Below, piece by piece: positions 24,901 through 33,984 of a stretch of DNA of 64,000 bases. A program made the position numbers and the translations under genes. The DNA comes from Apus apus (lineage: Eukaryota > Chordata > Aves > Apodiformes > Apodidae): positions 40,398,511 to 40,462,510 of the forward strand of contig NC_067285.1 in the NCBI RefSeq assembly GCF_020740795.1, given 5' to 3'. Positions within the stretch are counted from its first letter, which is position 1, and every line of letters starts with the position of its first letter. A model generated the notes under the pieces. The model was not told the DNA's origin. It saw only the letters and a program-made list of their open reading frames with translations, and made no database searches.

Positions 24901-27017
24901 TTTCTCCAGGTGTGACACATAAAGTTCAGAGAGTTGATCAGGGAAAGATGAAGCAGCAGCACACACATGCACACCTGCTGCATAAAATAGACTTCAGTTC
25001 ACCTTCCAATTCTCACAACTTCCTGAACAATCAGTTTTAAGGACAACAAAGGTCACCTTGAAAACAACTATGATTTCCTGATTCAACTGTCATTTGCCTT
25101 CTCTACATCAATCCACAAAGCAAAGACAATGCTTACAGCGTAGGCTACTTAGGACCGGATTAACTGAGAAAATGTTCAAGTTAAAAACAACTCCAGTATA
25201 AATGAAAAGGCTGACAAGCAAGAGCTTAGGTAAAACCCTCCCCTCCACATCCAGGCAAGGCGTCAAGAGGTGCCACGCAGCAGGAGCAACACCAGAGGCT
25301 CAATCCAGCCACCACATTCCATAAAACACATGGGTAACACTGTCTCCCACAGCACCCTCGTAGATAAACTGAGGAAGAGTGGTCTTGATGATCAGGTAGT
25401 GAGGTGGATCATGAACTGGTTGAAAGGAAAAAGTCAGAGAGTTGTGGTCAATGGGACAGAATCTAGCCGGAGGTTGGTGACTCGTGGAGTCCTTCAGGGG
25501 TCAGTACTGGGACTGGGACTGTTCAATATTTTCATCAACGACCTGGATGAGGGAACAGAGTGTGCCCTCAGCAAGTTTGCTGGTGACACTAAACTGGGAG
25601 GTGTGGCTGACACAGCAGAAGGCTGTGCTGCCATTCAGCGAGACCTGGACTGGCTGGAGAGTTGGGCAGGGAGAAACTTAAGGGCGACCTCATCCATGTT
25701 TACAAATATGTTAAGGGTGAGTGTCAGGAGGATGGAGCCAGGCTTTGTTCAGTGATCTCCAGTGACAGGACAAGGAGCAGTGGGTGCAAACTGGAGCACA
25801 GAAGGTTCCACGTAAACATCAGAAAAAGCTTTTTCACTGTGAGAGTGACAGAGCCCTGGGACAGGCTGCCCAGAGAGGCTGTGGAGTCTCCTTCTCTGGA
25901 GACATTCAAACCCACCTGGACACGTTCCTGTGGGATGTGCTCTGGGTGACCCTGCTCTGGCAGGGGGGTTGGGCTGGATGATCTTTCCAGGTCCCTTCCA
26001 ACCCTTAAGACTCTCTGATTCTGTACCAGTGTCAGGGGACAGGTCCTCTCTGTGGGACAGTGTGTCCTGCCAGCCCTAGGCATCCAGGCTGGCAGCAAAC
26101 ACTGGCAGACCCGGGCACACCGCTGTGGCACCTGAGACACCGAGCGACCTTAGTTATTCATAGCCTCATTTTTTTAATTTATTTTTTATTTTAACACTTG
26201 TATTTATTTATTTTTCCGAGGACAAAGGAACACCACAGCACCATGCACCGGGGCGGGCTGTCACCATCGCGTGCCCCTTCATACAGACTATAACATTCCT
26301 CACAAAAGATTAAAGGAAAATCATGGAATGCCAGGTTGAAGGGGACCTCAAGGATCATCAGGTCGAGCCCTCCTGTGCAGAAATACTTGCCTGCAAGCCA
26401 CCGCCGAAAAGAACCGTCAGCGCTCGGAAATGAAGATGCACAGCGATGCTGCAGGAACCCGCGGAGGGGCTCCCGAAGGCCCCGGGAGCAAAGAAAAGGC
26501 GGCAGGGCCGGGCAGGAGGCGGGAAGGCCGCGTCGCCGGGGCTGCCCCGTCCCAGGGCGCCCTTCCAGCGCCCACGGAACCAGCGGCACCCCTTGCCGGT
26601 ACCTCTGCCGGCTCCGACAGACCCGCCGGGACCTCGTTATTCCCGGGGAGAACCTGCGCCTCAGCCGGGGTCCCGGAACCCACCACCTCGGGGAGGCGAC
26701 CGGCGAAGCTGCCGAGCCCCCCCCGGGGAGGCCGCGCCCTTTCCCTCAGGCGGCAGCGGCCCCGGAGCTCCTCGGAACCCGCCTCAGCGGCGGGAGGAGG
26801 AGGAAGGAGGGCATGAGGGAGGGGAAGAGGAGGATGAAGATGCCCCGAGCAGCGCGGCGTACCTGGCAGCGCGGCGAGGGGAGCTGCTGGCGGCCCGGGG
26901 CGGCGGCAGCGGGAGGGCTGGCCATCGCCTCAGCGGCGCCAAGCCCGGGCGCAGCACGGAGGAGGAGGAGGAGGAGGAGGAAGAGGCAGCGGAGAAGGCA
27001 GCAGCGGCCGCCGCCAT
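781..27017 (-). CDS. MTHFD2L: MTHFD2L, mitochondrial bifunctional methylenetetrahydrofolate dehydrogenase/cyclohydrolase (7 of about 8 coding exons; 3' exon off the left edge)
   Basis: This enzyme oxidises 5,10-methylene-THF and hydrolyses the methenyl product in mitochondria. Coding exons read on the minus strand are 27017-26863, 22079-21895, 20573-20451, 16992-16840, 16098-15991, 6198-6106 and 906-781. All have AG/GT borders and compatible phases, giving 943 coding nt (about 314 codons). The family total of about 350 residues leaves roughly 35 residues in an exon left of position 1. Visible motifs include the YVRNK catalytic segment (Tyr102, Lys106), LVQLPLPD (Gln150), DKDVDGFH, the GRSKNVG dinucleotide-binding turn, [10 protein letters not shown] and VGDVDFEG. 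The N-terminus is rich in Ala, Ser and Arg without acidic residues, as expected for mitochondrial import. MTHFD2 is the close alternative. The neighbouring CXC chemokines and residues such as GRLCLDQ and TQLADI favour MTHFD2L. Confidence 0.93.
907..6105. other. MTHFD2L intron 6
   Basis: Non-coding intron. Apart from a weak CR1 remnant near 1.8 kb and short homopolymer runs, nothing is recognised. All open frames are short and have no resemblance to known families. Confidence 0.6.
1815..1885 (+). repeat. Possible decayed CR1 fragment
   Basis: The stretch around 1838-1866 (GCAGATGACACAAAGCTGGG) matches the codons around the reverse-transcriptase FADDTKLG motif of CR1. Flanking sequence is only faintly similar. 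A short match such as this could be chance. Confidence 0.35.
6106..6198 (-). CDS. MTHFD2L: MTHFD2L exon 6
   Basis: This 93-nt exon lies between CATTTCAG and GTAATA. It encodes [17 protein letters not shown] through [13 protein letters not shown]. The family HRYT motif is present and the phase matches exons 5 and 7. Confidence 0.95.
8776..8817. repeat. Hairpin with an adjacent direct repeat
   Basis: Positions 8787-8797 and 8807-8817 form a perfect 11-bp inverted repeat around a 9-nt loop. The 13-mer ATTTCAGTGGGGA also occurs twice (8776-8788 and 8795-8807). A direct copy combined with an inverted copy in 42 bp suggests a template-switch mutation. Confidence 0.8.
11279..11312. repeat. GT-rich microsatellite
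   Basis: A run of alternating GT interrupted by TATACATAT. It is a short simple repeat in intron 5, close to the CR1 3' end. Confidence 0.7.
11486..14371 (-). CDS. CR1 ORF2: endonuclease-reverse transcriptase
   Basis: This 961-codon open frame encodes the protein that nicks target DNA and copies CR1 RNA. The N-terminal apurinic-like endonuclease shows TNARS (Asn47), ITETWW (Glu74), YYRPP (149-152), GDFN (179-182) and SDH (247-249). The reverse transcriptase shows NYRPVSL (537-543), YLDFSKAFD (607-615), SGVPQGS (664-670) and the catalytic FADD (695-698). A C-terminal region follows to residue 961, and the stop lies about 85 bp before the octamer tail. All expected catalytic residues are present. 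The frame as given begins at GTG; its first in-frame ATG is codon 35. The real start is uncertain because the frame stays open upstream into the end of ORF1. Confidence 0.95.
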   Translation of the reverse strand: MKGEGEKTGSVRDKPKRNIPGPVGGWAKEDLVPPMCSTCFLKCLYTNARSMGNKQEELEVCVRSKGYDLVAITETWWDSSHDWNVAMDGYVLFRKDRSVKRGGGVALYVREQLECIEFCTGADEGRVEILWVRIKGQGSMGDTVVGVYYRPPDQDEEVDEAFYRQLKAASQLQSLVLMGDFNYPDICWKTYTASLSQSRRFLQCIDDNFLMQMVDEPTRRGALLDLVLTNKEGLIEAVVVNGNLGCSDHEMVEFRILCGRNRISSRTRTLDFYRANFGLLNQLLREVPWDRVLEGKGAQDSWTIFKDHFLQAQHQCVPMGRKSSKGARRPAWLKKELLGKLKWKRKIYRSWKEGLVTWEEYRNVVRECREATRKAKASLELNLASRVKDSRKGFFKYIANKANTRGNIGPLLNEVGALVTEDMKKAEVLNAFFASVFTPAGFSHEPQIHITPEVVKIGEDIVDEDWVRDQLHNLDIHKSMGPDEMHPRVLRELAEVIASPLSIIFGKSWVTGEVPEDWRIANVTPVYKKGKKEDPGNYRPVSLTSIPGKVMEQLVLGTISRHIKEMGVIKSSQHGFTKGKSCLTNLIAFYEEITRWIDDGRAVDVVYLDFSKAFDTVSHSILVDKLIKYGFDDQAVRWIKNWLKGRSQRVVVNGAESSWRPVTSGVPQGSVLGPVLFNIFINDLDEGTECTLSKFADDTKLGGVADTPEGCAAIQRDLDRLETWAGKNLMKFNKSKCRVLHLGKKNAMHQYRLGADLLESSVGERDLGVMVDRRMTMSQQCALVAKKANGILGCIRKGVVSQSREVLLPLYSALVRPHLEYCVQFWAPQFKKDREVLERVQRRATRMIKGVEHLPYEERLRELGLFSLEKRRLRGDLINVYKYVKGECQDDGVKLFSVKTSDRTRSNGYKLEHRRFKMNIRKNFFTVRVTEPWNRLPRKVVESPSLETFKTRLDAFLRDVL
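14374..15492 (-). CDS. CR1 ORF1: putative RNA-binding/esterase-like protein
   Basis: This 372-codon frame lies directly upstream of ORF2. Residues 47-68 contain two CxxC pairs (Cys47/50 and Cys65/68), as in a small zinc-binding module. They are followed by a probable coiled coil (about 69-95, leucine/glutamate-rich). Residues about 205-372 form an SGNH/GDSL-type esterase-like domain, with GDS at 211-213 and a C-terminal histidine at 350 in [11 protein letters not shown]1 ORF1 proteins with such esterase domains are an established group. Here the usual GxND block reads VGSDE and the Asp before the His region is replaced, so enzymatic activity is doubtful. The stop TAG at 14376-14374 abuts the ORF2 frame. 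Confidence 0.88.
   Translation of the reverse strand: MSGGRKQRTPVNFSSMVATRPKTVLKKDMGTQTEVLSRHAAVQVSGCSECLSLALVPEGASGTACVRCEQIDDLLRQVVRLTEEIERLRIIRECENEIDWWSQTLRQGQEKEMLEQVMDPLPSCSQTEGENFRNMEEWREVRPRRGKKKPSQLRPSSELPLKNRCEVLELQGKENEAGVTDLSSEPPMTCRSAPRLRTSSTKKERRVVVVGDSLLRGTEGPICRPDPSHKEVCCLPGARIRDVKRKLSSMVNPSDYYPLLIFQVGSDEITTRNVRAMKRDFRALGRLVRGSGAQVVFASIPPARMGGEISRKSLMMNEWLRDWCQRQGFGFFDHGLLYETPGLMVAGGMHLSQRGKRLLGQDLAGLIERALN
15691..15990. other. MTHFD2L intron 5, 5' part
   Basis: Short AT-rich intronic stretch between the exon 5 donor and the CR1 5' end. Nothing is recognised. Confidence 0.5.
15991..16098 (-). CDS. MTHFD2L: MTHFD2L exon 5
   Basis: This 108-nt exon lies between CCTATAAG and GTGAGT. 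It encodes [20 protein letters not shown] through [13 protein letters not shown]. It contains the nucleotide-binding glycine turn and the GRS element that contacts the cofactor phosphate in MTHFD2-type enzymes. Confidence 0.95.
16099..16839. other. MTHFD2L intron 4
   Basis: A 741-bp AT-rich intron. No repeat or RNA feature is recognised. Confidence 0.7.
16840..16992 (-). CDS. MTHFD2L: MTHFD2L exon 4
   Basis: This 153-nt exon lies between TTTCCTAG and GTAAGA. It encodes [20 protein letters not shown] through [26 protein letters not shown]. The DKDVDGFH motif is near-invariant in the family. Confidence 0.95.
16993..20450. other. MTHFD2L intron 3
   Basis: A 3.5-kb AT-rich intron without recognisable CR1 copies or RNA genes. 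The open frames inside are short and low in complexity. Confidence 0.65.
20451..20573 (-). CDS. MTHFD2L: MTHFD2L exon 3
   Basis: This 123-nt exon lies between TTATCAG and GTAGGT. It encodes [19 protein letters not shown] through GLLVQLPLP. It contains the conserved VQLPLP segment, whose Gln is an active-site residue in this family. Phase is 2 nt in and 1 nt out. Confidence 0.95.
20574..21894. other. MTHFD2L intron 2
   Basis: A 1.3-kb intron. Nothing is recognised in it. Confidence 0.7.
21895..22079 (-). CDS. MTHFD2L: MTHFD2L exon 2
   Basis: This 185-nt exon follows TTTATAG and is followed by GTATGT. It encodes [14 protein letters not shown] through [16 protein letters not shown] to AAAAVG. 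It carries the substrate-binding Tyr and catalytic Lys of the dehydrogenase/cyclohydrolase fold. It begins with the third base of a codon and ends with the first, matching its neighbours. Confidence 0.95.
25331..26030 (+). mobile_element. 5'-truncated CR1 with an internal deletion
   Basis: Plus-strand similarity begins within the reverse transcriptase just after SKAFD ([12 protein letters not shown]) and continues through SGVPQGS-like and [12 protein letters not shown] segments (here FAGDTKLG, catalytic Asp lost) to WAGRNL at about 25675. The frame then jumps to the C-terminal [14 protein letters not shown]. About 140 codons present in the intact copy at 11.5-14.4 kb are therefore missing. 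The end near 26030 has a degenerate octamer. It lies antisense to MTHFD2L. Confidence 0.92.
26318..26395 (-). mobile_element. CR1 3'-end fragment
   Basis: AATCATGGAATGCCAGGTTG followed by GGACCTCAAGGATCATCAGG matches the reverse complement of the CR1 3' UTR as seen at 11410-11465. Only about 75 bp remain. Confidence 0.75.
26863..27017 (-). CDS. MTHFD2L: MTHFD2L exon 1 (mitochondrial targeting region)
   Basis: The start ATG at 27017 has a good context (G at -3, G at +4). It opens with Met and six Ala, then a run of nine Ser coded by a TCC repeat, then Arg/Pro-rich residues to Ala51. The donor is CAG|GTACGC. The split AG/T codon joins exon 2 as Ser52. The frame is open upstream to 27215, but that stretch has no family resemblance, so the Kozak-like ATG is preferred. 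The Ser run lies in a GGA/TCC repeat and may vary in length between individuals. Confidence 0.8.
26957..26984. repeat. GGA/TCC trinucleotide repeat coding for poly-Ser
   Basis: Eight uninterrupted GGA units plus AGA on the plus strand are read on the minus strand as nine Ser codons in MTHFD2L exon 1. The position inside the targeting peptide makes length variation tolerable. Confidence 0.9.
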
Positions 27018-27500
27018 GTCGGGCCCGCCGGACGGAAGCGCCGGGGAGGGAGGGGAGGGAGGAGCCCGGCCCAGCGGCGGGAGCGCGGCCGCGGCGGGCG
27101 GAGCTGCCGGGGCGGGAGCGAGTCCGAGCGATGCGGGCGAGAGACGCGGCCCGGGAGGACTAAGAGGCGGGCAGGACAGCGGCCCTGCGGTGTGTGACCC
27201 GCGGCTCGTTCCCAAGTGGGCTCTTGATTCGAATGAGTAATTAATTAAGCGAACGGAAGGAAGCGAACAGCGGCTGGGCGCGCCGGGAGCCTCCGCTCCC
27301 GCAGGACGTGCCCAAAACAGCTGCAGCTCTGGGCTTGACTAACACGTACGCATTGCTGTTTCGAGAAAAGGGTCGGCTTATGTTAATTATTTCCAAGAAT
27401 CTGCTTTATAACATTCTCTTCCTTAACAACCAAGCCGGTCTATGCTAAAAAAAATAACTTTAAGATGTTTGCCCATTGTCTGCTACACAATACAAAAATC
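27018..27500. other. MTHFD2L upstream region
   Basis: The GC-rich 5' flank fades into AT-rich sequence by about 27.35 kb. The transcription start is expected within about 27.02-27.2 kb but cannot be fixed. Confidence 0.4.
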
Positions 27501-27502
27501 AC

Positions 27503-27760
27503 ATGCAATGCAAGCACAAGATCCACAAGAGCAGCATGCAATGCAAGCACAAGATCCACAAGAGCAACATGCAATGCAAGCACAAGATCCACAATACAAG
27601 AGCAACATGCAATGCAAGCAAAAGATCCACAAGAGCAGCATGCAATGCAAGCAGAAGATCCACAAGAGCAGCATGCAATGCAAGCAGAAGATCCACAAGA
27701 GCAGCATGCAATGCAAGCAGAAGATCCACAAGAGCAACATGCAATGCAAGCAGAAGATAC
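27503..27760. repeat. 33-bp minisatellite, about eight copies
   Basis: Units begin at 27503, 27536, 27569, 27607, 27640, 27673, 27706 and 27739 (partial). Each starts ATGCAATGCAAGCA and then continues AGATCCACAAGAGCA. Copy 3 has a 5-bp insertion (38 bp). Copies 1-3 carry CACAAG, copy 4 CAAAAG and copies 5-7 CAGAAG at one site, so variants are ordered along the array. The 33-bp period leaves several frames open on both strands; I do not read this as a protein gene. Confidence 0.95.
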
Positions 27761-27819
27761 AAAATTTTGTTACACGATACAAAAACAGGCAGCACAAGCA
27801 AAGACACTATACACAAATA

Positions 27820-27900
27820 ATTATTCTTCATTCTATGACTCTAACGTTGTTCCACAAAGGATTATTCTTCAGCCTGTGACTCTTAACATTGTGCCATATT
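27820..27900. repeat. Two-copy imperfect tandem repeat of about 40 bp
   Basis: ATTATTCTTCATTCTATGAC followed by CTAACGTTGTTCCACA is repeated, with changes, as ATTATTCTTCAGCCTGTGAC followed by TTAACATTGTGCCATA. Confidence 0.7.
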
Positions 27901-28229
27901 GACACGGATCAGGTAAACACACCTCACATGGTGTGTCCCGGGCCTGGCAAGCGCGGCCCCCGGGATTGATTGTGAACAGGAACCTCTTCGGATGAAGCTG
28001 CAAAAGGACTTTGATCCCTAGGGACTCCCGGTCCTGCCAAAACGTTGGTGTGTGTGAAGCCAGCGCCGAGTCAGGCCTCCACGAGGAGCCGCCGATGCCC
28101 TGCGTTATTTTTAGCTGTGCACTCGTATTTTTCCCCAGGGAAGCCAAGGTGAGCATCCTTGCAGCTCACTTGTTGGTGGCCAGCTGGACTCTGGTTCGAC
28201 AACAAGGCTCTCGATCCCCTCCCACTCAG
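27901..28229. other. Unassigned sequence between the minisatellite and the LTR
   Basis: Moderately GC-rich, with no recognised gene. It could be an outer part of the neighbouring LTR element, but this is not supported by any motif I can name. Confidence 0.3.
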
Positions 28230-28860
28230 GTAGGGAAGGAGAGAATCAGGAGGGAGGCACTCTAGATTGAAAACTAAAGTACGCAGCTTTAATTAAACAC
28301 CAATGATAAAAGAACATATATACAATTATATACAGATATGTTCAGGTATCTGCAAAAGCCTCTCTCCTCCCCCCACCCCCAGCAACTCCCACAGCATCTC
28401 CTGAGCTGGGAACAGTCCCAAAAAATCCCGGAGCTGCTGGAGGAAGTGCAGAGTGATGAGGGGCAGGAGAGCTGGAGCCTGGGGGTCCATGGTGAGGGAT
28501 GGACGGAGTCCTCCCCAGATGCTGGCCATGGGTGGAGGAGAAGAAGAAGCAGGAAGGAAGTTGTCTTCTGTGATCTCTGACCTTTGAGCTTACGTGGATA
28601 GATGGAATGGAACATCTCTGGCCGATTTTGCTGTCTGTCTCACTCAGCCTCCTACGGGGGGGGTCACAGATCTCCCCGCAGTGTCTGAGCTGGCAGAGTG
28701 AAGGTGCGACCTTGAAGGCCCAGCAGGTAGAAAAACATTCCACCATTTGTTACCATTCCTAGCTGGAACACTCTGCTACTAGTTAAAAGAAAGCTTACTG
28801 AAGGAAAAAATAAATCAGTAAAAGGAAAATAGGCTTCATCCTGGCTCAAACCAGGCCCCA
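28230..28860 (-). mobile_element. Solo LTR-like sequence of avian ERVL type
   Basis: Read on the minus strand, the right edge begins TGGGGCCTGGTTTGAGCCAG, close to the TGTCCTGGTTT start of avian ERVL LTRs. It continues through sequence with TAACTAGTAGC and, at about 28590-28640, GGCCAGAGATGTTCCATTCC, both typical of these LTRs. The left edge is uncertain. No gag, pol or env frame is seen, so this is a non-coding remnant. It abuts a CR1 fragment at 28861. Confidence 0.6.
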
Positions 28861-29375
28861 CCTATACACAGCGCTGGTGAGGCCTCATCTCGAGTCCTGT
28901 CACTAACTCACTGCAAGAAGGACCTTGGGGTGCTGGAGCAGGTCCAGAGGAGAGCAATGAGGCTGGTGAAGGGACCAGAGGGAAAGTCTTACAGGGATGG
29001 GCTGAGGGAGCTGGGGATGTTTAGCCCGGAGGAGACTTGGGGGACCTTCTCACTCTCTTCAGCTACCTGAAGGGAGGTTGTAGTTGGGTGGGGTCGGGCT
29101 CTTTTTCCAGGTGACTGGTGACAAGACAAGAGGGCACGGCCTGAAGCTGCTCCAGGGGAGGTTTAGCTTGGATATCAGGAAGCAGCTCCTCACAGAGAGG
29201 GTGATCAGACACTGGGATGGACTGCCCACGGCAGTGGTGAAGGCACCATCCTTGGATGTGTTCAGGGACAGGCTGGATGTGGCACTTAGTGCCCTGGTCT
29301 GGAGATGTGGGGGTGTTGGTCATAGGCTGGACTTGAGGGTCTTAAGGTCTTTTCTAGCCTTGGTGACTCTGTGAT
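28861..29375 (+). mobile_element. 5'-truncated CR1 fragment
   Basis: Plus-strand similarity to the C-terminal part of CR1 ORF2 ([13 protein letters not shown] start, then FFQVTGDKTRGHGLKLLQG and IRHWDGLPTAVVKAPSLDVF) and to the 3' UTR, ending in TGACTCTGTGATTG. Frameshifts break the frame. Confidence 0.9.
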
Positions 29376-32300
29376 TGTTGTTCGAGGGCCTTCCCTGGCT
29401 TGCGGTGCTGTGGGGGATCTGCCCACGGGAGGCACTCACCCCCCGCCTGCTGCCGCCTCCGAAGCGCGCTCCTTGCCGAGCCAAGTTTGGTTTGGATGTC
29501 GTGAGGAGCGTTACTTGGGGCCTTCACTACATCTGTTGCTACTCTGAGATGTAAAACAACAGCTTCCAGTCACTTCTCTCACATAATGTTGGCTGGGAAA
29601 CACAGGCAGGAGCTCTGTTCAGCATAGCTGTCAGCTGAAACAGAAAACAGATTAAATTGTGCTGCAGGAAATGAGAACTGGATTCAAGATGGAAATTCAT
29701 GTTTCTGATCTTCAAGAGAAATATAAACATGAAAGCACAGGCAAGCTTTTAAGAACTACATTCCTATGCTTTTCATGCAACTATGGTGAGTCCTCAGGCT
29801 AACACGTTTAGAAAAACCTTGGCTCAAACGTGCAGTTTTAAGGCATGAATTAAGAAATAAATACCCAGCCATGTCTGTTTTAATGAGCATTTTTAATCTG
29901 CGTTTTAATTTTGCCATCCCTTTTATAGATGTCAAGGCAGGAAATCAATGGTCTTCGTGTGCTCAAGTTTATGGATAGATGCATCTTTGATTAATAACTA
30001 TTGTCTGGCATGATCTGGCTCTGAAATGTCTTCTTAAGTGAGCACACTGATACGAGCTGGGTAAATTGTGTCATTCAGTAACAGTGCATTGTATTTTTAC
30101 AGAGGTCCTGAATATTCAATGTGGGGTTTTTGCTCAGCTTTCTCTGGCATGATTAGAATAACCTAAGGATCTCCTTTTCTCTGCACCCTGTCTTACCACT
30201 GTACTTAAAAGAGCCTTACAGTGGAAACCACAGAATGTATGTTTTTAATGTGAAAAAGGAATATTCCAGCATTTGGTGTAGGATTGAATTTGGAGAAAAG
30301 GTTCTGGTATTATTACATATGTAAATATAAAGATATATAATCTTAGATTAAAACTTACTCTATTAAAAAAAGAAAGTTACAAATACAAATTATTTTTCTG
30401 ATAACATTCATCAACCAAACACACAACCAGCATTTTGTGTGACTTTTACTTGGGTGTGCAGGCACAATTAGCACTGCTACTGAAGTCAACAGATGTCTTT
30501 ATGAGTTTCAAACAAATTAAATCCACACTGAAGTTCCCAGCAAACCCATACTAGTTATCTTCATTCTTGTCACTTGCCAAGCTGTTCTTCAGCTATCTTT
30601 GGTTTTGATAGATCACTAGATAACAAACATTTTTGGTAAAACACTCATTTGTAGACAATCCCAGAAAGCAGTTAATTCTCTCCAGTTCATTCAAAAAATC
30701 TGGAAATTATATAAAGTTAGGTAGCAATTTTCAATAGTAGTTTTCACATGAAAAATTCAGAAAAGATTTAATTGCTAATGTTATCTATATGAAACCCTCT
30801 AAGCTTGTGGCATTTTCTTTATTGAAAATGTGTATTGTTTCAAATCTTCCTGAAAGTTATGGAGACTCCAAAATAGCTGTCATACAGTTGCTATTCCCTT
30901 ATACATCATCTCAATTTTGCCATCCCTCTTTGTGGGGAATTAGAGTCATAGAAGCAGTAAAATGCCCCTGGTGCAAAGTTCCCATTTCTTTGTATCTGTT
31001 GTTTTGTTGTGGTTTGTTGGTTTTTTTTAATGGCACTAAGTTTCTGTCCCATAAAGAGCTGAAATTCTCTACATTTCCATCACTGACTTTGTATTCTGTG
31101 TCTTTTCTTTCAGTCAAGGAGGCAGTTCCTACCCAAGTTTTGCTTCTGGGGCCTGAAGAGTTGTTTGGTTCTGAGCAAACAGTGGAATGCTGAGGTGAGC
31201 AGCTGATGGAACATTATGAGCAGGGCTGAAAAGGGCTGAAAATCACCTGGAGGGAAGCTACAAATAGCATGGTGGGCTGGGAAAGGACAGGGAGATTTGT
31301 GTTAGGTGGCTGTGAGCACTCTTCTTTTTAGAGGACACCTTTATGTTCTGGTAAGGGTTGGTAAATTGGTATCCAGGGCCTAAAGGATTTGCATGTGTCC
31401 CTGTGGGATAGCCTGTGTGCTGACAGCTGTCTAGGATCAGAAGGAGAATGACAGAAAAATCACTTAAATCAGTCTATGAAAATGTGCAGTTGGTCTTGTC
31501 TTCTGGAGTGAAGGGCATGGGAGAAAACTTAAAAAGAAATGTGTCAAAATGGTGGTGTTAAGTGTAAAAAGAAAATGGGTCCATTTTACATGATTGTGCA
31601 GTAGTAAAAATCTAGTTTAATACCCTTGTGATGAGGAGTGCAGTGTCCCTGGCAAGCAGAAGATGCTGGTCAAAATGAAAGTGCAGGTAAAAGTTAGAAA
31701 AGTCAACTGTGTTACATGAACATGGTTCGACAAAGAACAATAGGCCTTTTAAAAGCAAGCCCATGGTCAGTGCTTTTCTCTGGATCTGAATTTATTTGCT
31801 TTCCCTGTAGTTTTTTTAAAACTTCACATAATTCTATTTTTCCTGCTGTGCAAACTGGACACTTTGAAACTTTGTTTTTTATTTAATTATAAATGGAATT
31901 TAAAAATAATATTGAATGAGAAAGAGAGGACTAGCAAGTTTGTTGAAATAAAAATACTCCCTGTGGGGTGTATTATATTTATTGTTTGAGTATTACAGCA
32001 ACAGTGTTATTCTGAAAATAGGAGGAAATCAGCACTTTATTGAAAGGTCACTGGTATAATAAAATGTATAGAAGTATATATGCAAGACATCCTAAAAATA
32101 GATATCAGCTATATCAACAATCCACTGATGAGGAGCAAGTACAGCATCTTAACTGAGATGACATATTTTGTGTGGGTGTCAAAAGGGAGGCTGTGCTGCC
32201 AGCAGGGAAGAGTATGAAGGAAGTTCTGAGGTGAAAAGTTGGATTTATGCTGACTGGCAAGTCAGGAATGATAAGGACAGATTTATCCTTAGGATAAATC

Positions 32301-33984
32301 TCTGAAGTCAGTAGGTGAGCTTTATTTATGACACCAGATGTTTCACATGGAAACCCTGCATGCTGTTCCTTTTTTTTTGTGCAGAGCCGTTTCTGTGCAG
32401 GGCATCAGAACCTGCTTTTTGCTTAGTCTGAGTATGGAAGCCCCTTGAAATACAGCACCCTCACTGGCAATGTGCTCAGCTCCTTTATTCAAACAGTACT
32501 GGCAAAAAATGAAAACACCAAACCCTATAATAGTTGTCACTAGCTTGGCAAGTGAGTTTCTGAGTGCACTCTATCTGTGGGGAGGAGCATAGTGAACTTG
32601 TATCCATGGAGCATGATACTTGGCAGTGTCTTTGCTGGAGTAGGTGTTCCTCTGTTTTTAATACTAAATGGGAGTGTACTTCTCAAGAAATTTTCCTGGC
32701 TTTCCACAGAGGTCATTGCAAACAACTGACAGGTTATTCAGATGCTAACAATCATCATCTTTGAGTACCATTTTAGAGTAAGCAATTTCTATTTTCTCCA
32801 TGAAAACCTTTCTGCTTCCACAGTACGCAACTGTGGAGAGCAAAGCAACTTCCTACCTATTCCCCTAAACATCTTATAAATATTTTCAGATCATCAAGTT
32901 TATTACTCTACAGCACAAAGGTTACTATGATAATCCATCCCTCAAAGTCTGAACTTTACATGGAAACTTTCTGTCCAGTTCCACTTTTCATGCCAATAAA
33001 AGCCATAAGGGGTTCCAAGGGTTAAATCCAGTTTTAAGTTGCAACAGTAAGCTTAATGTGACTGTGTCCATTTGACTGCCTATTGGCATTTATCTGAAGC
33101 TCTAAGGGTACTATCAAGCTGAACTTTCTTCATGCTTAGTATTTTGAGAATTTCAAATAAACTGAAAGTCCTAAGTCCCATGAGGATTTTAAAATTTGGA
33201 GAGGCTTTTGATGTGTCTTGTTTTACTAGCATTTCTTGCTGGGCAATAAACTTCCATGATGAGCCAATGTTCATCAAAATTCCAGAGTTGCACAAGAAGA
33301 TACTCCATTACTGATTAGTAGATTAACTTGCATGCAAAGAAAAATATATGACATAGAGCAGGAGGGAAGAATGTAGCAGTCTTCACTGATCTGTAGTTTT
33401 CAAAAATAACATATAACATAAGCATCTATTCCAGGAGGTAAATGACATCTTTCAGCTCCTGGGGCGAAGTGGTTGTAGTAGTCTTTCAGTCCCAGTCATT
33501 GATGTGCACCAGGCAGTTCCCAGTATAAAATGAGATGTTCTGGGAGAAATAATGCTTTTTAAAAAATCTGCTTTCACATTACAATTTGAGTTACGTAGCT
33601 GTGTTCCTGAATGACGTAAGTTTTTTACCATTTTGAATAGAGGTAAAAATTAATGTTTATCTTTCCCCACTCTTTACACTGTTAAACCCTTAAGATTTTC
33701 TTTATGCCTCTCTTTTATATATATTTTAGAAGTATGAAGGAAATCAATTTGAGTTGCAGCTGCTTCACCTGACCTGAATGTCAGGCAGAAGGTTTTAGGC
33801 AGCTGTAAAGAGATTTTTTTCTATGTCCACAACTCAAAAAAGTAACATCCAGTAACTTGCAAGGTAAAGACAAAGAAATAAAGGAACAAGGAAAATCCCT
33901 CTTCATATGAATTTGCTTTCCAATGATTTCCCTCAAAGAAAAGCTAGTCTGTGTGATGGGATGAGTCAGTTTCTTCAGATGTCA
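29376..33984. other. Intergenic AT-rich region
   Basis: A short GC-richer patch at 29360-29520 is followed by AT-rich sequence without recognisable exons or CR1 copies. A 23-bp near-perfect palindrome lies at 32279-32301. No function can be assigned. Confidence 0.5.
32279..32301. repeat. 23-bp palindrome
   Basis: AGATTTATCCT, one T, then its exact reverse complement AGGATAAATCT: an 11-bp stem with a single central base. A chance origin or a template-switch event is possible. Confidence 0.85.

Larger units (their letters stand above)
22080..26862. other. MTHFD2L intron 1
   Basis: The first intron. Most of it is AT-rich and featureless up to about 25.3 kb. It then holds a CR1 copy (25331-26030) and a small CR1 3' fragment (26318-26395), and runs into the promoter CpG island from about 26.4 kb. 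Confidence 0.65.
26400..27330. promoter_or_regulatory. CpG island covering MTHFD2L exon 1 and promoter
   Basis: A very GC- and CpG-rich stretch in otherwise AT-rich DNA, centred on the MTHFD2L start codon. It drives transcription to the left. No clear TATA box is seen, which fits a CpG-island housekeeping promoter. Long open frames on both strands here reflect base composition. Confidence 0.8.

Noticed and set aside
26336..27240. Long plus-strand open frames (128 to 275 codons) over the MTHFD2L CpG island
   Set aside because: They are antisense to MTHFD2L exon 1, of low complexity (Arg/Ala/Gly/Pro) and without family motifs. High GC removes stop codons, so they are composition artefacts.
27442..27902. 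Open frames of 104-145 codons through the 33-bp minisatellite on both strands
   Set aside because: Five frames are open at once because the unit length is a multiple of three and has no stop codon. There is no signal of a real coding gene.
28190..28205. GGTTCGAC resembling a tRNA B box
   Set aside because: The rest of a tRNA (acceptor stem, anticodon arm) cannot be folded around it.
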